From NCBI GenBank assembly GCA_031081585.1, contig JAVHLY010000009.1:27425-91424 (forward strand): a stretch of 64,000 bases of DNA. The letters run 5' to 3'. The translations under genes and the position numbers were made by a program. The notes beneath the pieces were generated by a model. It did no database searches. It was not told the origin of the DNA and saw nothing but the letters and a program-made list of their open reading frames with translations. The stretch is from Armatimonadota bacterium (GTDB lineage: Bacteria > Sysuimicrobiota > Sysuimicrobiia > Sysuimicrobiales > Humicultoraceae). Below, in pieces: positions 1-8,675 of the stretch; the stretch's first letter is position 1, and each line of letters opens with the position of its first letter.

Positions 1-87
1 CGACGGACGCCCTTGCCAGGGCCGGCAAGGGGTCCGGCCGCCCCTGAACGCGGGCCTCAGAGGAAGTCCCAGAGCATCGTGGAGCCC

Positions 88-2787
88 ATGCCGCGGCGTT
101 CTCTGGCACGGAACGGCAGCCCGACCGCACCGGCCGGTCCGGCAGACCACGCGCATCTTCCCAGCACGGGCTCAGGGGCGCTGCGCGTGTGGGTCTACCT
201 CTGCGTCCTCCTCAGCATCCTGGCCATCACCGCGCACCAGGACTTCGGGACTCTGCGCTGGGAGATGCTGGCCCTGGCCACCTGCGGGTTCGTCGTCTCC
301 TGGTACCGCCGCCGGCGGCGCAACACCTGGCTGAAGGCGGCGCTGGCCCTGGGGTGCCTCCTCGCCGGGTGGGCCTTCCTGCGGGCGCTGGCGGCGGCGC
401 CGTACCACACCAGCATCCCCCTCACCGTCTTTTTGCTGTGGCTGCAGGTGCTGCACAGCTTCGACCTGCCGCGCCGGCGCGATTTGCTCTTCAGCCTCCT
501 CACCTCGCTGGTGCTGATGGCCGTGGCGGCGGCCTTCAGCTTGGACCTGCGCTTTGCCCTCTACCTGACCCCCTACCTGGTGGCCGCCGTCGCGGCGCTG
601 ATGCTGAATGCCGCCGAGGCGGCGCGCGAGGCGGCAGGAGGCGGGAGGCCCGCGCCGGCTGCGGAAAGGGCGACGGAGGGGGGCCGCGTGGGGAGCGGCC
701 TGCGGGTCCTGGCGGGGCTGCGCGAGACCGGCAGCTCGGCCGTGCGCGCCGCGGTGCCGCTGGCGGCCCTCGCCGTCGTGGTCTTCCTGGCCACCCCGCG
801 CCTGGACGGCCTCTTCATCACCTCGTTCCCCTTCACGCCGCGCGTCCCGCTGGGACCGACGCTGGACGGCGAGGTGGTCAACCCGGCCTACCCCGCGGGC
901 ACGGCGGGCGGCACCACCGTCTTCAACCCGCACGGGTACTTTGGCTTCAGTCCCACCGTGGAGCTGCGGCTGCGCGGTCGGCTCAACGACGCCCTGGTCA
1001 TGCGCGTGCGCGCCGGGGAGCCGCGGCTGTGGCGGGCGCTGGTCTTCGATGTCTACACCGGGACGGGTTGGCGCATCGGCGACGACCGGGTACGCCGCCA
1101 CACCGCCGTCGTCCCTCCCATCGAGGTCCTCCGCGGCCGCGACGACAGCTACGCCTCGTCGCGGGGGGCACGGCGCCTGATCCAGACCTTCTACGTCGAG
1201 CGCGAACAGCCCAATGTCGCCTTCGCCGCCCCCCGCGTGGAGGAGGTCTACTTCCCGGGGCGGCACGTCTTCGTCGACCGCTACTCGGCGGTGCGGCTCC
1301 CCTTCGTGCTCGAGCCGGGGATGATCTACACCGTCGTCTCGCGCGTGGTCGACCCCACGCCGGCCCGGCTGGCCGCCGCCGGCGACCGCTACCCGGACGA
1401 GCTCCTGGCGCGCTACCTGCAGGTGCCCGACACAGTGCCGCAGCGGGTCCGGCGGCTGGCCGAGGCGATCACGGCGGGCGCGCGCACCCCCTACGAGCGG
1501 GCCCTGCGGGTCAACCGGTACCTCTGGACGCACTACCGCTACGACCTCACCATCCCGCCGCAGCGCCGGCCGGGGGACGCGGTGGACTACTTCCTCTTCG
1601 AGGAGCGGCGGGGGTACTGCGAGCAGTTCGCCAGCGCCATGGCTGTTCTGCTGCGCCTGGTGGGGGTCCCGGCGCGGCTCGCCACCGGGTACACACCCGG
1701 CACCTTCCACCCGCTGACCGGGCTCCTGGAGGTGCGCAGCAGCGACGCGCACGCCTGGGTCGAGGTCTTCTTCCCGGAGGTCGGCTGGGTGGAGTTCGAG
1801 CCCACACCGGGGTTCGCCGAGCCGGCGGCGCTGCCCCGGACGGCGCCGCGGTGGGGCTTCGAGGGGCTGGCCCGCTACCTGCGCACGCGCTGGCCGGGGC
1901 ACCCCGACGGGTCTGCGGGGCGGCCGGGGTGGGCATCCCCTCTATGGGCCCCGGCAGCGCAGGCCGCACTCCTCCTGATCCTCATCATCCTGGTCGGGGC
2001 CCGGATGGGGCGTCGTCGACGGCCGGCCGACCCGCGGGACGGCGTCCTGGCGGAGTATGCGCGCTGCCTGCGCGTGCTGCGCCGCCGCGGGTTGGCGCGC
2101 GGCGAGGCGGAGACGCCACGGGAGTTCGCCGGGCGGGCCGAGCGCGCGCTGGGCTGGCCGGAGGTGAGGAGGATGACGGCCGTGGTGGAGGAGGCGCTCT
2201 ACGGACCGCGCATCACGCCGCACCACCTGGAGGCGATCCGCGCCGCGGCCGACGCGGTAACGGCGCGCGCTGCAGCCAAGGCCGCGACGGCCCGGGGCGT
2301 CACAAGGTGGCGCGGGCGGCTGCGCAGGGGACAGGGCGGGCCTGCGGGGAGTGGCCCTGGCCGCGACGGACCCGATCCCGCAGCGTCCGGCTTCACCCTG
2401 GTCGAGCTGGTGGTGGTGCTGGCCATCCTGGGGGTCCTGCTCTCACTGGCCCTGCCGCGGTACCTGGGCGCCCGGGAGGGGGCCCTGGCCGCCGAGGCCC
2501 ACCAGGTCCTCATCGAGCTGAAGCGCTTCGCCTGGATGCACTACCAGGAGTACGACACGTGGGTCGGCATCACCGACCCGGCCCAGCTCGGCTTCGTGCC
2601 ACCCCCGACCTCCGGTTCGTGCTGGGCGTACGAGATCGTCCCGCCGGGTGGCACCGCCACAGAGATTCAGATGCGGGCGACCGGTCAGGCCGGCGGGGGC
2701 CGGCCGATGAAGTGCGGGCTGGTCGCCGGCGAGTCCATCCTGGTGACGCTCTTCGCCGACGGTTCCTCCACCAAGGTCGGGCCCTGA
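88..2787 (+). CDS. TgpA-type membrane transglutaminase fused in frame to a type IV prepilin
   Basis: The 899-residue frame has several membrane segments near the N-terminus (DUF3488/TgpA_N type), then an extracytoplasmic transglutaminase core with Cys511 in RRGYCEQFASAM, His555 in SSDAHAWVEVFF and a following FEPTPG motif. Next come another membrane helix (about residue 635) and a DUF4129-like cytoplasmic tail ending near residue 710. Without any stop, the frame then continues into a prepilin signature, SG/FTLVELVVVLAILGVLL, with predicted PilD cleavage after Gly768 and about 130 residues of PilA/GspG-like pilin. No start codon lies close upstream of the pilin; the nearest in frame with a good ribosome site is ATG 2173 (GGAGGTGA at 2160-2167), which would give a 73-residue leader. 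The open frame extends to the window edge, so ATG 88 is a best guess. TgpA proteins act at the cell surface, but the substrate is unknown. Confidence 0.8.
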   Translation: MPRRSLARNGSPTAPAGPADHAHLPSTGSGALRVWVYLCVLLSILAITAHQDFGTLRWEMLALATCGFVVSWYRRRRRNTWLKAALALGCLLAGWAFLRALAAAPYHTSIPLTVFLLWLQVLHSFDLPRRRDLLFSLLTSLVLMAVAAAFSLDLRFALYLTPYLVAAVAALMLNAAEAAREAAGGGRPAPAAERATEGGRVGSGLRVLAGLRETGSSAVRAAVPLAALAVVVFLATPRLDGLFITSFPFTPRVPLGPTLDGEVVNPAYPAGTAGGTTVFNPHGYFGFSPTVELRLRGRLNDALVMRVRAGEPRLWRALVFDVYTGTGWRIGDDRVRRHTAVVPPIEVLRGRDDSYASSRGARRLIQTFYVEREQPNVAFAAPRVEEVYFPGRHVFVDRYSAVRLPFVLEPGMIYTVVSRVVDPTPARLAAAGDRYPDELLARYLQVPDTVPQRVRRLAEAITAGARTPYERALRVNRYLWTHYRYDLTIPPQRRPGDAVDYFLFEERRGYCEQFASAMAVLLRLVGVPARLATGYTPGTFHPLTGLLEVRSSDAHAWVEVFFPEVGWVEFEPTPGFAEPAALPRTAPRWGFEGLARYLRTRWPGHPDGSAGRPGWASPLWAPAAQAALLLILIILVGARMGRRRRPADPRDGVLAEYARCLRVLRRRGLARGEAETPREFAGRAERALGWPEVRRMTAVVEEALYGPRITPHHLEAIRAAADAVTARAAAKAATARGVTRWRGRLRRGQGGPAGSGPGRDGPDPAASGFTLVELVVVLAILGVLLSLALPRYLGAREGALAAEAHQVLIELKRFAWMHYQEYDTWVGITDPAQLGFVPPPTSGSCWAYEIVPPGGTATEIQMRATGQAGGGRPMKCGLVAGESILVTLFADGSSTKVGP

Positions 2788-2789
2788 TC

Positions 2790-2818
2790 CTCGACGGTTC
2801 GCATAGCGCATCGTCGAG
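2790..2818 (+). terminator. Stem-loop after the transglutaminase-pilin gene
   Basis: Seven-base inverted arms CTCGACG and CGTCGAG with a 15-nt loop start 3 nt after the stop codon and are followed by a short T-containing stretch. It sits just before a good promoter for the next gene, which supports a transcript boundary here. Confidence 0.5.
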
Positions 2819-2823
2819 CTCAT

Positions 2824-2852
2824 TTGACACCCCCAGCCCCCACTTCTAGGAT
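2824..2852 (+). promoter_or_regulatory. Near-consensus sigma70 promoter
   Basis: TTGACA at 2824-2829 is a perfect -35 box. It is followed after exactly 17 nt by TAGGAT at 2847-2852 (4/6 to TATAAT). The start codon of the next gene is 18 nt downstream. This is the best promoter I see in the window and probably drives the genes from 2870 to 5112. Confidence 0.7.
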
Positions 2853-2869
2853 GGGCCCGGAGATCCGCC

Positions 2870-3130
2870 ATGGCGCTGGATGCCCGTGTCGACAGGTTAG
2901 AGGCTGCTCTGGCCCACGAGGCCGAACGCCGGCAGGTGCCCCTCCCCGACCTCCAGGCCCTGCTGTTCGCCGATGTGGTCGTGCGCGGGCGCCTGCGGGT
3001 GCGGGATGCCGAGGGATACCTCGTGGCCGAAGTCTCTGCGGTGGTGGACGAGCACGACGTGGCGCGGGCGGCCGGGGTCTGGCGGGTCGTCCACGGGCAG
3101 GCGCTGCCGCCTGACAGCCCGCCGTCCTGA
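2870..3130 (+). CDS. Small conserved-looking hypothetical protein
   Basis: This 86-residue soluble protein has no signal peptide or membrane segment and I recognise no family. The N-terminal half is a charged, probably helical stretch (DARVDRLEAALAHEAERR). The middle (VVVRGRLRVRDAEGYLVAEV) reads like a small beta unit. It is the first gene behind a near-consensus promoter and lies 36 nt before a PMT-type glycosyltransferase, so it may be cotranscribed with the two glycosyltransferase genes downstream. The start is ATG with a GGAG about 8 nt upstream. Confidence 0.6.
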   Translation: MALDARVDRLEAALAHEAERRQVPLPDLQALLFADVVVRGRLRVRDAEGYLVAEVSAVVDEHDVARAAGVWRVVHGQALPPDSPPS

Positions 3131-3166
3131 GGGACAATCGAGCCGCTCACCTCCGTACCCAAGTCG

Positions 3167-4375
3167 GTGTCGCGTCCCCTGGTCCTGCTCGCCGCCGTCT
3201 TGCTCTTCGCCGGCGGCGTCCGCGCCTTCCGCCTCGCCGAGCCGCCCGCCATGATCTTCGACGAGATCTACTACGCCAAGGCGGCACGCCAGTACCTGGC
3301 CGGGCAGGAGATCACCGAAGAGATCACCCACCCGCCCATGAGCAAGCTCCTCATCGCCGCCGGCATGGCGGTGGCCGGCGACCGGTCGCTGGGGTGGCGG
3401 CTGGCCCCCGCGGTGAGCGGGACCCTGCTCGTGCTCCTCGTCTTCCTCCTGGCCCGCGAGGTCACCGGCAGCGCGTCCACCGCAGCCATGGCGGCGGTGC
3501 TGCTGGCCCTGGACGGTCTGGCCTTCGTGGAGAGCCGCATCGCCAAGCCGGACATCTTCCTCGTCACCTTCCTCGTCGCCGCCTACTGGGCGTTCTGGCG
3601 CTACCTGCGGTCGGGCCGGGTCGGGTGGCTGTACCTCTCGGGGGCGGCCGCGGGGATGAGCGTGGCCACGAAGTGGACAGGGGCGGCCCCGCTCGGGGTG
3701 ATCCCGCTCTTCCTGGCGCTGCTGCTGTGGCAGGGGTGGGCGCGCCTGCCACGGCGGCACTGGGCCCACCTGGCCGGGGCCTACGGCCTTGTGCCGCTCC
3801 TCGTCTACCTCCTGGCCTGGACCCCCTACTTCCTGCGCGGGCACGACCTCGGGGAGTGGGCGCGCTTCCACGTCTGGATGTTCCGCTTCCACGCCGGGCT
3901 CACCGCCACGCACCCGTACCAGTCGGCGTGGTGGTCGTGGCCCCTGCTGGTGCGGCCGATCTGGTACGACTACCAGGACCTGGGCGGCGGGCAGGTGCGC
4001 GGCATCATCGCGCTCGGCAACGTGGTGGTGTGGTGGGCGGCGCTGCCCGCCTTCCTCCTCCTGGGGTGGGAGACGGTACGCCGTCGCACACCGGCCGGCA
4101 CCTTCGTCCTGGCCGGATTCCTGGCCAGCTACCTCCCGTACGTCTTCATCGGCCGGGCGCTCTTCCTCTACCACATGCTCCCCGCCCTGCCGTTCATGGT
4201 GCTGGCCCTGGCGTTGACCCTGGCCCGCGGGCGCGCGCGGGCCGGACCGGCCGTCGTGGGCCTCTACCTGGCTGCGGCCGCCCTGTGGTTCGTCGCCTAC
4301 TACCCACTGCTGTCGGCACTGCCCCTGGCCCAGGCGCGCTTCCAGCGGCTGATGTGGTTCGGGACGTGGATCTGA
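3167..4375 (+). CDS. PMT-family (GT-C) membrane glycosyltransferase
   Basis: The 402-residue polytopic protein resembles dolichyl-phosphate-mannose-protein mannosyltransferases (GT39) and related phospholipid-carrier-dependent glycosyltransferases. The first periplasmic loop holds the family's acidic pair (FDEIYYAKAARQYL), followed by HPPMSK, which corresponds to the HPPLGK motif. About nine further hydrophobic helices follow. Such enzymes transfer a sugar from a polyprenyl phosphate to Ser/Thr of exported proteins or to a lipid. The gene is followed, with a 10-nt overlap, by a GT2 enzyme able to make a polyprenyl-phosphate sugar, the usual donor. The start is GTG. The acceptor is unknown; Pro-Thr-rich pilins encoded a few kilobases away are candidates. 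Confidence 0.75.
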   Translation: MSRPLVLLAAVLLFAGGVRAFRLAEPPAMIFDEIYYAKAARQYLAGQEITEEITHPPMSKLLIAAGMAVAGDRSLGWRLAPAVSGTLLVLLVFLLAREVTGSASTAAMAAVLLALDGLAFVESRIAKPDIFLVTFLVAAYWAFWRYLRSGRVGWLYLSGAAAGMSVATKWTGAAPLGVIPLFLALLLWQGWARLPRRHWAHLAGAYGLVPLLVYLLAWTPYFLRGHDLGEWARFHVWMFRFHAGLTATHPYQSAWWSWPLLVRPIWYDYQDLGGGQVRGIIALGNVVVWWAALPAFLLLGWETVRRRTPAGTFVLAGFLASYLPYVFIGRALFLYHMLPALPFMVLALALTLARGRARAGPAVVGLYLAAAALWFVAYYPLLSALPLAQARFQRLMWFGTWI

Positions 4376-5112
4376 GCGCCGTCCTCCCCGCCTTCAACGA
4401 GGCGGCCAACCTCGAGCGCACGGTGCGCGAGCTCACCGCCGCGCTGGCGGCCACCGGGCGGTCCTACGAGGTGCTCATCGTCGACGACGGCTCCACCGAC
4501 GGGACGACGGCCGCGGCCCAGGCCCTGGGGCGCGCTGACCCGCGGGTGCACCTGCTGCGCCACGCTCGCAACCAGGGGTACGGTGCGGCGGTGCGCACGG
4601 GCTTCGCCGCCTCCCGCGGGACCTGGATCCTCCTGATGGACGCCGACGGGCAGTTCGTCCCGGCGGAGCTGCCGCGGCTGCTCGCCGCCGCCGGCGAGGG
4701 CGCGGACTTTGTCCTGGGCTACCGCGTCCACCGCGCCGACCCGCTCCACCGCCGCTGGTTCGCCGCGCTGTGGCGGCGGCTCATGGCGGCGCTGCTGGAC
4801 GTGCGGGTGCGGGACGTGAACTGCGCGTTCAAGCTGCTGCGCGGCGACCTGGTGCGCGCGCTGCCGCTGGAGTCGCGCGGCGCCTTCATGACGGCCGAAC
4901 TGCTGGCCCGGGCGCGACGGGCCGGGGCGCGGTTCGCCGAGGTCCCGGTCTCCCACCGGCCGCGGCGGGCCGGGCGCCAGACCGGCGGACGGCTCCGGGT
5001 GATCCTGCGGGCCTTCTACGACCTGTTCCGCCTGTACTGGCAGCTCAGGAGCGCGGCGGGAGGACGAGCGCCCGCAGCAGGAGCGGCAGGGTCGCTGCCG
5101 CCAGGGCGCTGA
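4366..5112 (+). CDS. GT2 family glycosyltransferase, dolichyl-phosphate-sugar synthase type
   Basis: This 248-residue cytoplasmic GT-A enzyme starts VDLSAVLPAFNEAANLE and has nucleotide-sugar motifs VDDGSTDGT (about residues 38-46) and MDADGQF (the DxD metal site, about residue 90). A GYR segment and conserved NCAFKL follow. It resembles DPM1/GtrB-like polyprenyl-phosphate mannose or glucose synthases but lacks C-terminal membrane helices. The GTG start overlaps the previous gene by 10 nt, so the two are translationally coupled; the pair probably makes and uses one lipid-linked sugar. Its last 68 nt overlap the end of the convergent gene on the other strand. Confidence 0.75.
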   Translation: MDLSAVLPAFNEAANLERTVRELTAALAATGRSYEVLIVDDGSTDGTTAAAQALGRADPRVHLLRHARNQGYGAAVRTGFAASRGTWILLMDADGQFVPAELPRLLAAAGEGADFVLGYRVHRADPLHRRWFAALWRRLMAALLDVRVRDVNCAFKLLRGDLVRALPLESRGAFMTAELLARARRAGARFAEVPVSHRPRRAGRQTGGRLRVILRAFYDLFRLYWQLRSAAGGRAPAAGAAGSLPPGR

Positions 5113-6346
5113 GGACCCGGGTGGCCGGCGGGCTGAAGAGTGTGGCCTCCAGCCACCCCGGCAGCGTCACCGTCTGCAGGTAGGGACGGGTGTAGGCGTA
5201 GAGCAGGTTCAGCGTCAGGACGAGGCTGAGGAGCCCGGCGGGGAGCCGGACGCGCCGGTCGGCCGCCCCCGCCACCAGCAGGAAGGGGAGGGCCGGCAGA
5301 AGATAGCGCTCGTGGATCCGCGTGGGGAGGAGGAAGGCGGCCGTGAGCGCCGTGGCGGCACCGGTCACCACGGTGCGCTCGTCGGGACGGCGCCACACCG
5401 CCCACAGCACCACGGCCTGCGCCACCGCGGTGAGCGCGATCCCCCATTGCAGCGGCGGCCAGCCCGCCACCGGCGCGAGGTCGCTCTGCCAGAACCCCTG
5501 CACGGCCCCCCACAGGTTGAAGGCCATGACGCTCCCGTAGGGGTAGACCTCGGCGGCACTGCGCAGGAGGTGGAGCAGGCCGAGCAGGCCGACCCCGAAG
5601 GGGGCGGCGACCAGCACGGCCGTGGCCAGGAAGAGGGGGAGGGCCGCGGCGACGGGGCCGGGCTGCGGCCGGAATGCGGGAGGACGCTCGGGCGGCCACA
5701 GCGCCCGGCGCAGCAGCAGGACCCCCATCACGCCCAGCAGCGGTGCGGTCTGCGGCTTGGCCAGGACGGCCAGCGCCGCCACGCTCCACGCCAGCAGATG
5801 GCCCTGGAGCGCCAGCCACAGGGCGGCCGCCCCCAGGAGCCCGCCCACGCTGTCGGCCTGTCCCCAGTAGGCCGTCGTGAAGAGCAGCGCGGGGTGGAGG
5901 AGGTAGAGGACGGCCACGGTCACCGCGCCCGCCTCCGGCAGGACGCGGCGGGCGAGCCGCAGCACCACCGCCGCACCGAGGAGGTCGGCGAGCGCGGCGG
6001 GGAGCTTCAGCAGGACGAGCGCAGCGGCGTCGTTGAGGCGGAGGGCGGCCGTCAGCTCACCCACGCCCCACAGCACGTACAGGTAGCCGGGCAGGTAGTC
6101 GGCAAACCCCCGGCCGTAGAAGCCGCGGGGCCCGTGCTCGGCCAGCGTGGCCGCCCACGCCTTGAAGGAGGCGATGTCCGACGGGAAGCCCCCGTGCGGC
6201 AGGATGGCCACGCGCAGGGCCGCGGCCACCGCCAGCCACACCCACAGACGGCGCGCCTGCGCCGACGCCGCAGGGAGGCGCTCGGGTGGCTCGGGGAGCG
6301 GGTCCGCCACGAGGCCGGGGCCGGCCGGACTCCCGGTCACGCTCAC
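5045..6346 (-). CDS. GT87/DUF2029-like polytopic glycosyltransferase
   Basis: The 433-residue protein has about ten hydrophobic helices. A first-loop acidic residue sits in PSDIASFKAWAATLAEHGP, and a tyrosine-rich YLPGYLYVLWGVGEL segment follows; both are typical of GT-C fold mannosyltransferases of the DUF2029/GT87 type. Conserved AKPQTAPLLG and PTRIHERYLLPALPF near the middle and C-terminus also fit that group. The start is GTG at 6346, overlapping the stop of the upstream gene as GTGA, so both belong to one operon on this strand. Its 3' end overlaps the convergent GT2 gene by 68 nt. The sugar and acceptor cannot be read from sequence. Confidence 0.65.
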   Translation of the reverse strand: MSVTGSPAGPGLVADPLPEPPERLPAASAQARRLWVWLAVAAALRVAILPHGGFPSDIASFKAWAATLAEHGPRGFYGRGFADYLPGYLYVLWGVGELTAALRLNDAAALVLLKLPAALADLLGAAVVLRLARRVLPEAGAVTVAVLYLLHPALLFTTAYWGQADSVGGLLGAAALWLALQGHLLAWSVAALAVLAKPQTAPLLGVMGVLLLRRALWPPERPPAFRPQPGPVAAALPLFLATAVLVAAPFGVGLLGLLHLLRSAAEVYPYGSVMAFNLWGAVQGFWQSDLAPVAGWPPLQWGIALTAVAQAVVLWAVWRRPDERTVVTGAATALTAAFLLPTRIHERYLLPALPFLLVAGAADRRVRLPAGLLSLVLTLNLLYAYTRPYLQTVTLPGWLEATLFSPPATRVLSALAAATLPLLLRALVLPPRS

Positions 6347-7605
6347 CACCCCAGCCGTTGCACCCAGTAGACGCCGAGCGCGTTCATGGCGATCCCGGCG
6401 GCGAGCAGCAGGTAGTCCACCACGCGTGGCGCGGGCCGCAGCGCGTAGGCCAGCGGCACCAGCAGGAAGACCCACCAGTCCAGACTGTAGCGGTACCCGA
6501 ACTGCACCCACCCCACCGAGAAGTAGGCCAGCATCGGCAGCACGAGCGAGAGGACGACAGCGCCCCACGGCCACCAGACCTCCGGGGGTGGCGGCGTGAA
6601 GAGGAGCCGCGCCGCGAGCGGGCTCGTGAAGATCAAGGCGAGGCCCCATGGGGAGGGGCGGAGGAAGGGAGGTCCCTCCATCAGTTCCGGCCCCTGGAGG
6701 AACATGGCGTAGAGGTGGTGGGGGATGTAGCGCACGTTGAAGAAGCCCCACCGCGCCACCGCCTCCGCGTTGGGCGCCCCCATCGAGAGGAGGCGGTACC
6801 CGAGCTGCAGGGGGTCCCCGAAACGGGCCTGGTTGAAGGCCAGATAGATGAGGAGCCCCACGACCTGCACCGCGGCGAAGGCCCACAGGGCTGTAGGCCG
6901 GCGGTGGCGGGTCCAGAGGCACAGGGCTACCGCCGGCGCTGCCGGGAGCAGGCTCACCCGGCTCAGCCAGGCTGCCGCCAGGAGTGCACCTGCCACCGCG
7001 CCTCGAGCCGGCCCGGCCAGCTCCCAGACCAGCGCCGCCGCCGCCAGCACCACGACCACCTGGGCGAAGAACCAGGTCGTGCCGATGGCCGTGGCAGGCC
7101 ACAGCACGCTCCCGAAGGCCAGCGCCGCCGCGGTGCACAGGCGCACCGCCCGGGGCAGTCCCAGCCGGCGCAGCCCCGCCGTGAAGACGGCGACGGCGAG
7201 CGCGGCCAATACCTGCCCGACCCGCCCCTGGTCCAGGTCCGTCCCCACCACCGCCACCAGAGGGAGGAGGAGGACGGCCGGCACCGGGGGGAAGGGGGCG
7301 TAGACCTTCCCATCCAGGTGGACGACGTCGTGGTAGTACGCCGGGAGGCCGCGCAGGTCGACGTGGCCGTGGAGGAAGGCGTCCGCCTGGTAGACGAAGT
7401 GGCGGTAGGCCTGGTTCGTCCGGGGCGTAGCGGCCAGGTAGACGGCCAGGACGGCGGCGAAGACGAGCAAGGTTTCTGCCGCTGTGCGGCGCGCGTCCAC
7501 CTGCGCCGCGGAGCCGGCGGGCCGCCCGCGGCTCCTGCGTTCGAGCGCGTGTGAGGGCTCCCTCAGCGCCTCCCTCGTCTCCTCCGCGACCTCGCCGGTC
7601 TCCAC
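6343..7605 (-). CDS. Polytopic membrane protein, probable GT-C glycosyltransferase
   Basis: About 420 residues with roughly ten membrane helices. A first periplasmic loop carries TNQAYRHFVYQADAFLHGH, and a later loop LYAMFLQGPELMEGPPFL. The layout is that of ArnT/PMT-like GT-C enzymes, but I do not see a clear catalytic motif, so the function is tentative. Several start codons are possible: GTG 7605 follows GGAGGAGGGA and is preferred. The frame stays open to 7845, but that part is low-complexity and would overlap the divergent pilin operon. It is coupled by GTGA to the downstream glycosyltransferase gene. Confidence 0.6.
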   Translation of the reverse strand: METGEVAEETREALREPSHALERRSRGRPAGSAAQVDARRTAAETLLVFAAVLAVYLAATPRTNQAYRHFVYQADAFLHGHVDLRGLPAYYHDVVHLDGKVYAPFPPVPAVLLLPLVAVVGTDLDQGRVGQVLAALAVAVFTAGLRRLGLPRAVRLCTAAALAFGSVLWPATAIGTTWFFAQVVVVLAAAALVWELAGPARGAVAGALLAAAWLSRVSLLPAAPAVALCLWTRHRRPTALWAFAAVQVVGLLIYLAFNQARFGDPLQLGYRLLSMGAPNAEAVARWGFFNVRYIPHHLYAMFLQGPELMEGPPFLRPSPWGLALIFTSPLAARLLFTPPPPEVWWPWGAVVLSLVLPMLAYFSVGWVQFGYRYSLDWWVFLLVPLAYALRPAPRVVDYLLLAAGIAMNALGVYWVQRLGW

Positions 7606-7834
7606 GCGTCCCTCCTCCACGCGTCCCTCGCTCGGCTCCGGAGGCCGTTGTCCTGAGGATACGCCGGAACGGGACCGGGATTCCGCCAGGACCGGGGCCG
7701 GGGGGGAGGAGGGTTCTGGCTGATCCGGTAGTAGGTTTAAGGAAGGTCCCGTGCTACGCTCCCTCCACGGTTCCCCATCCCCGCCACTCCGGGCTCCTGC
7801 GTGCGCCCAGAGACCGGCCGCGTCAGGAGGGGAT

Positions 7835-8671
7835 ATGCCCGCCATGCGCCGGGGCTGCGAACTCGACCGAGGCGACGCCGAGCGCTCCGGGAGCGATGCC
7901 GGCTACACCCTCATCGAGATCGTCGTCGGCCTGGCCGTCGTGGCCGTCGCCCTGGCGGGGGTCTACGGCCTGGTCCTCACCGCCATGCAGTCCTTTGGAC
8001 TGGTGGAGGATGCCCTGGATGCCCAGCAGGCGGGGCGCCTCGTGGCCGAGCGGCTGGGCGAGGAAGTCCGGTGGGCGGAAGCGATCCTGCCTCTCGCCGG
8101 GTGCGGGGCAACCGGCCTGTGCCCCGACCGGGTGGCGCTGCGCATCCCCGCCGCCAATCCCATCCGTCCGGGCCGCCCCTACGGGGTGGAGTTCCGGTAC
8201 GACCCGCGGCGCCAGGAGGTGGTGCGCCGCCAGGACGGCCAGGAGGCGGTGCTCGCCTCCGGCGTCGCCCAGCTCACCTTCCGGTACCTGACCGCGCAGG
8301 GTGGGCAGCCCGCCCACGCCCGCGAGGTGGCCCGCCTGCAGGTCGAGGTGACCACGGCCTCCCCCGGCGGGAGGGGCGTGCGCAGGACCACACCGGCCGA
8401 CATCCTCCTCCGCAACGTCGGGGTGGCGGAGCTCCCCTCGCCCGTTCCGACCGAGCCGCTCGCCGGTGAACCCGGACGGGATCTCTCCTGGCGGCCCACC
8501 CCTCGGCCCGTGACGGCGCTCACCGCCGATGACCGAGCGCAGCCCTCCGCCCGGGCTAGGGGAGAGCGGCCGCCAGGCTCGGGCGAGGCCGTGCCGGAGG
8601 ACGAGACCGCTTCCACGGAGGAGCGACCCGCCCCCGCCCCCACCCACGCGCCCGCCGGCTACCCGCGCTGA
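7835..8671 (+). CDS. Prepilin-like minor pilin, PilW type (cassette A)
   Basis: This 278-residue protein has a class III prepilin leader (GDAERSGSDAG/YTLIEIVVG) with Glu at +5, then one hydrophobic helix and a globular domain. The domain contains a Cys pair in GCGATGLCPDRV and a WAEA motif shared with two paralogues in this cluster. About 75 C-terminal residues are disordered and rich in Pro, Glu and Arg. PilW-like minor pilins prime or cap type IV pilus or pseudopilus fibres. ATG 7835 follows a strong AGGAGGGG site. A possible extended -10 (TGCTACGCT) lies at 7752-7760. The next gene follows after 4 nt. Confidence 0.8.
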   Translation: MPAMRRGCELDRGDAERSGSDAGYTLIEIVVGLAVVAVALAGVYGLVLTAMQSFGLVEDALDAQQAGRLVAERLGEEVRWAEAILPLAGCGATGLCPDRVALRIPAANPIRPGRPYGVEFRYDPRRQEVVRRQDGQEAVLASGVAQLTFRYLTAQGGQPAHAREVARLQVEVTTASPGGRGVRRTTPADILLRNVGVAELPSPVPTEPLAGEPGRDLSWRPTPRPVTALTADDRAQPSARARGERPPGSGEAVPEDETASTEERPAPAPTHAPAGYPR

Positions 8672-8675
8672 TTCC

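Noticed and set aside
172..1902. 576-residue open frame on the minus strand
   Set aside because: It is antisense to the transglutaminase, Pro/Arg/Gln-rich and without domains; such long shadows are expected at this GC content.
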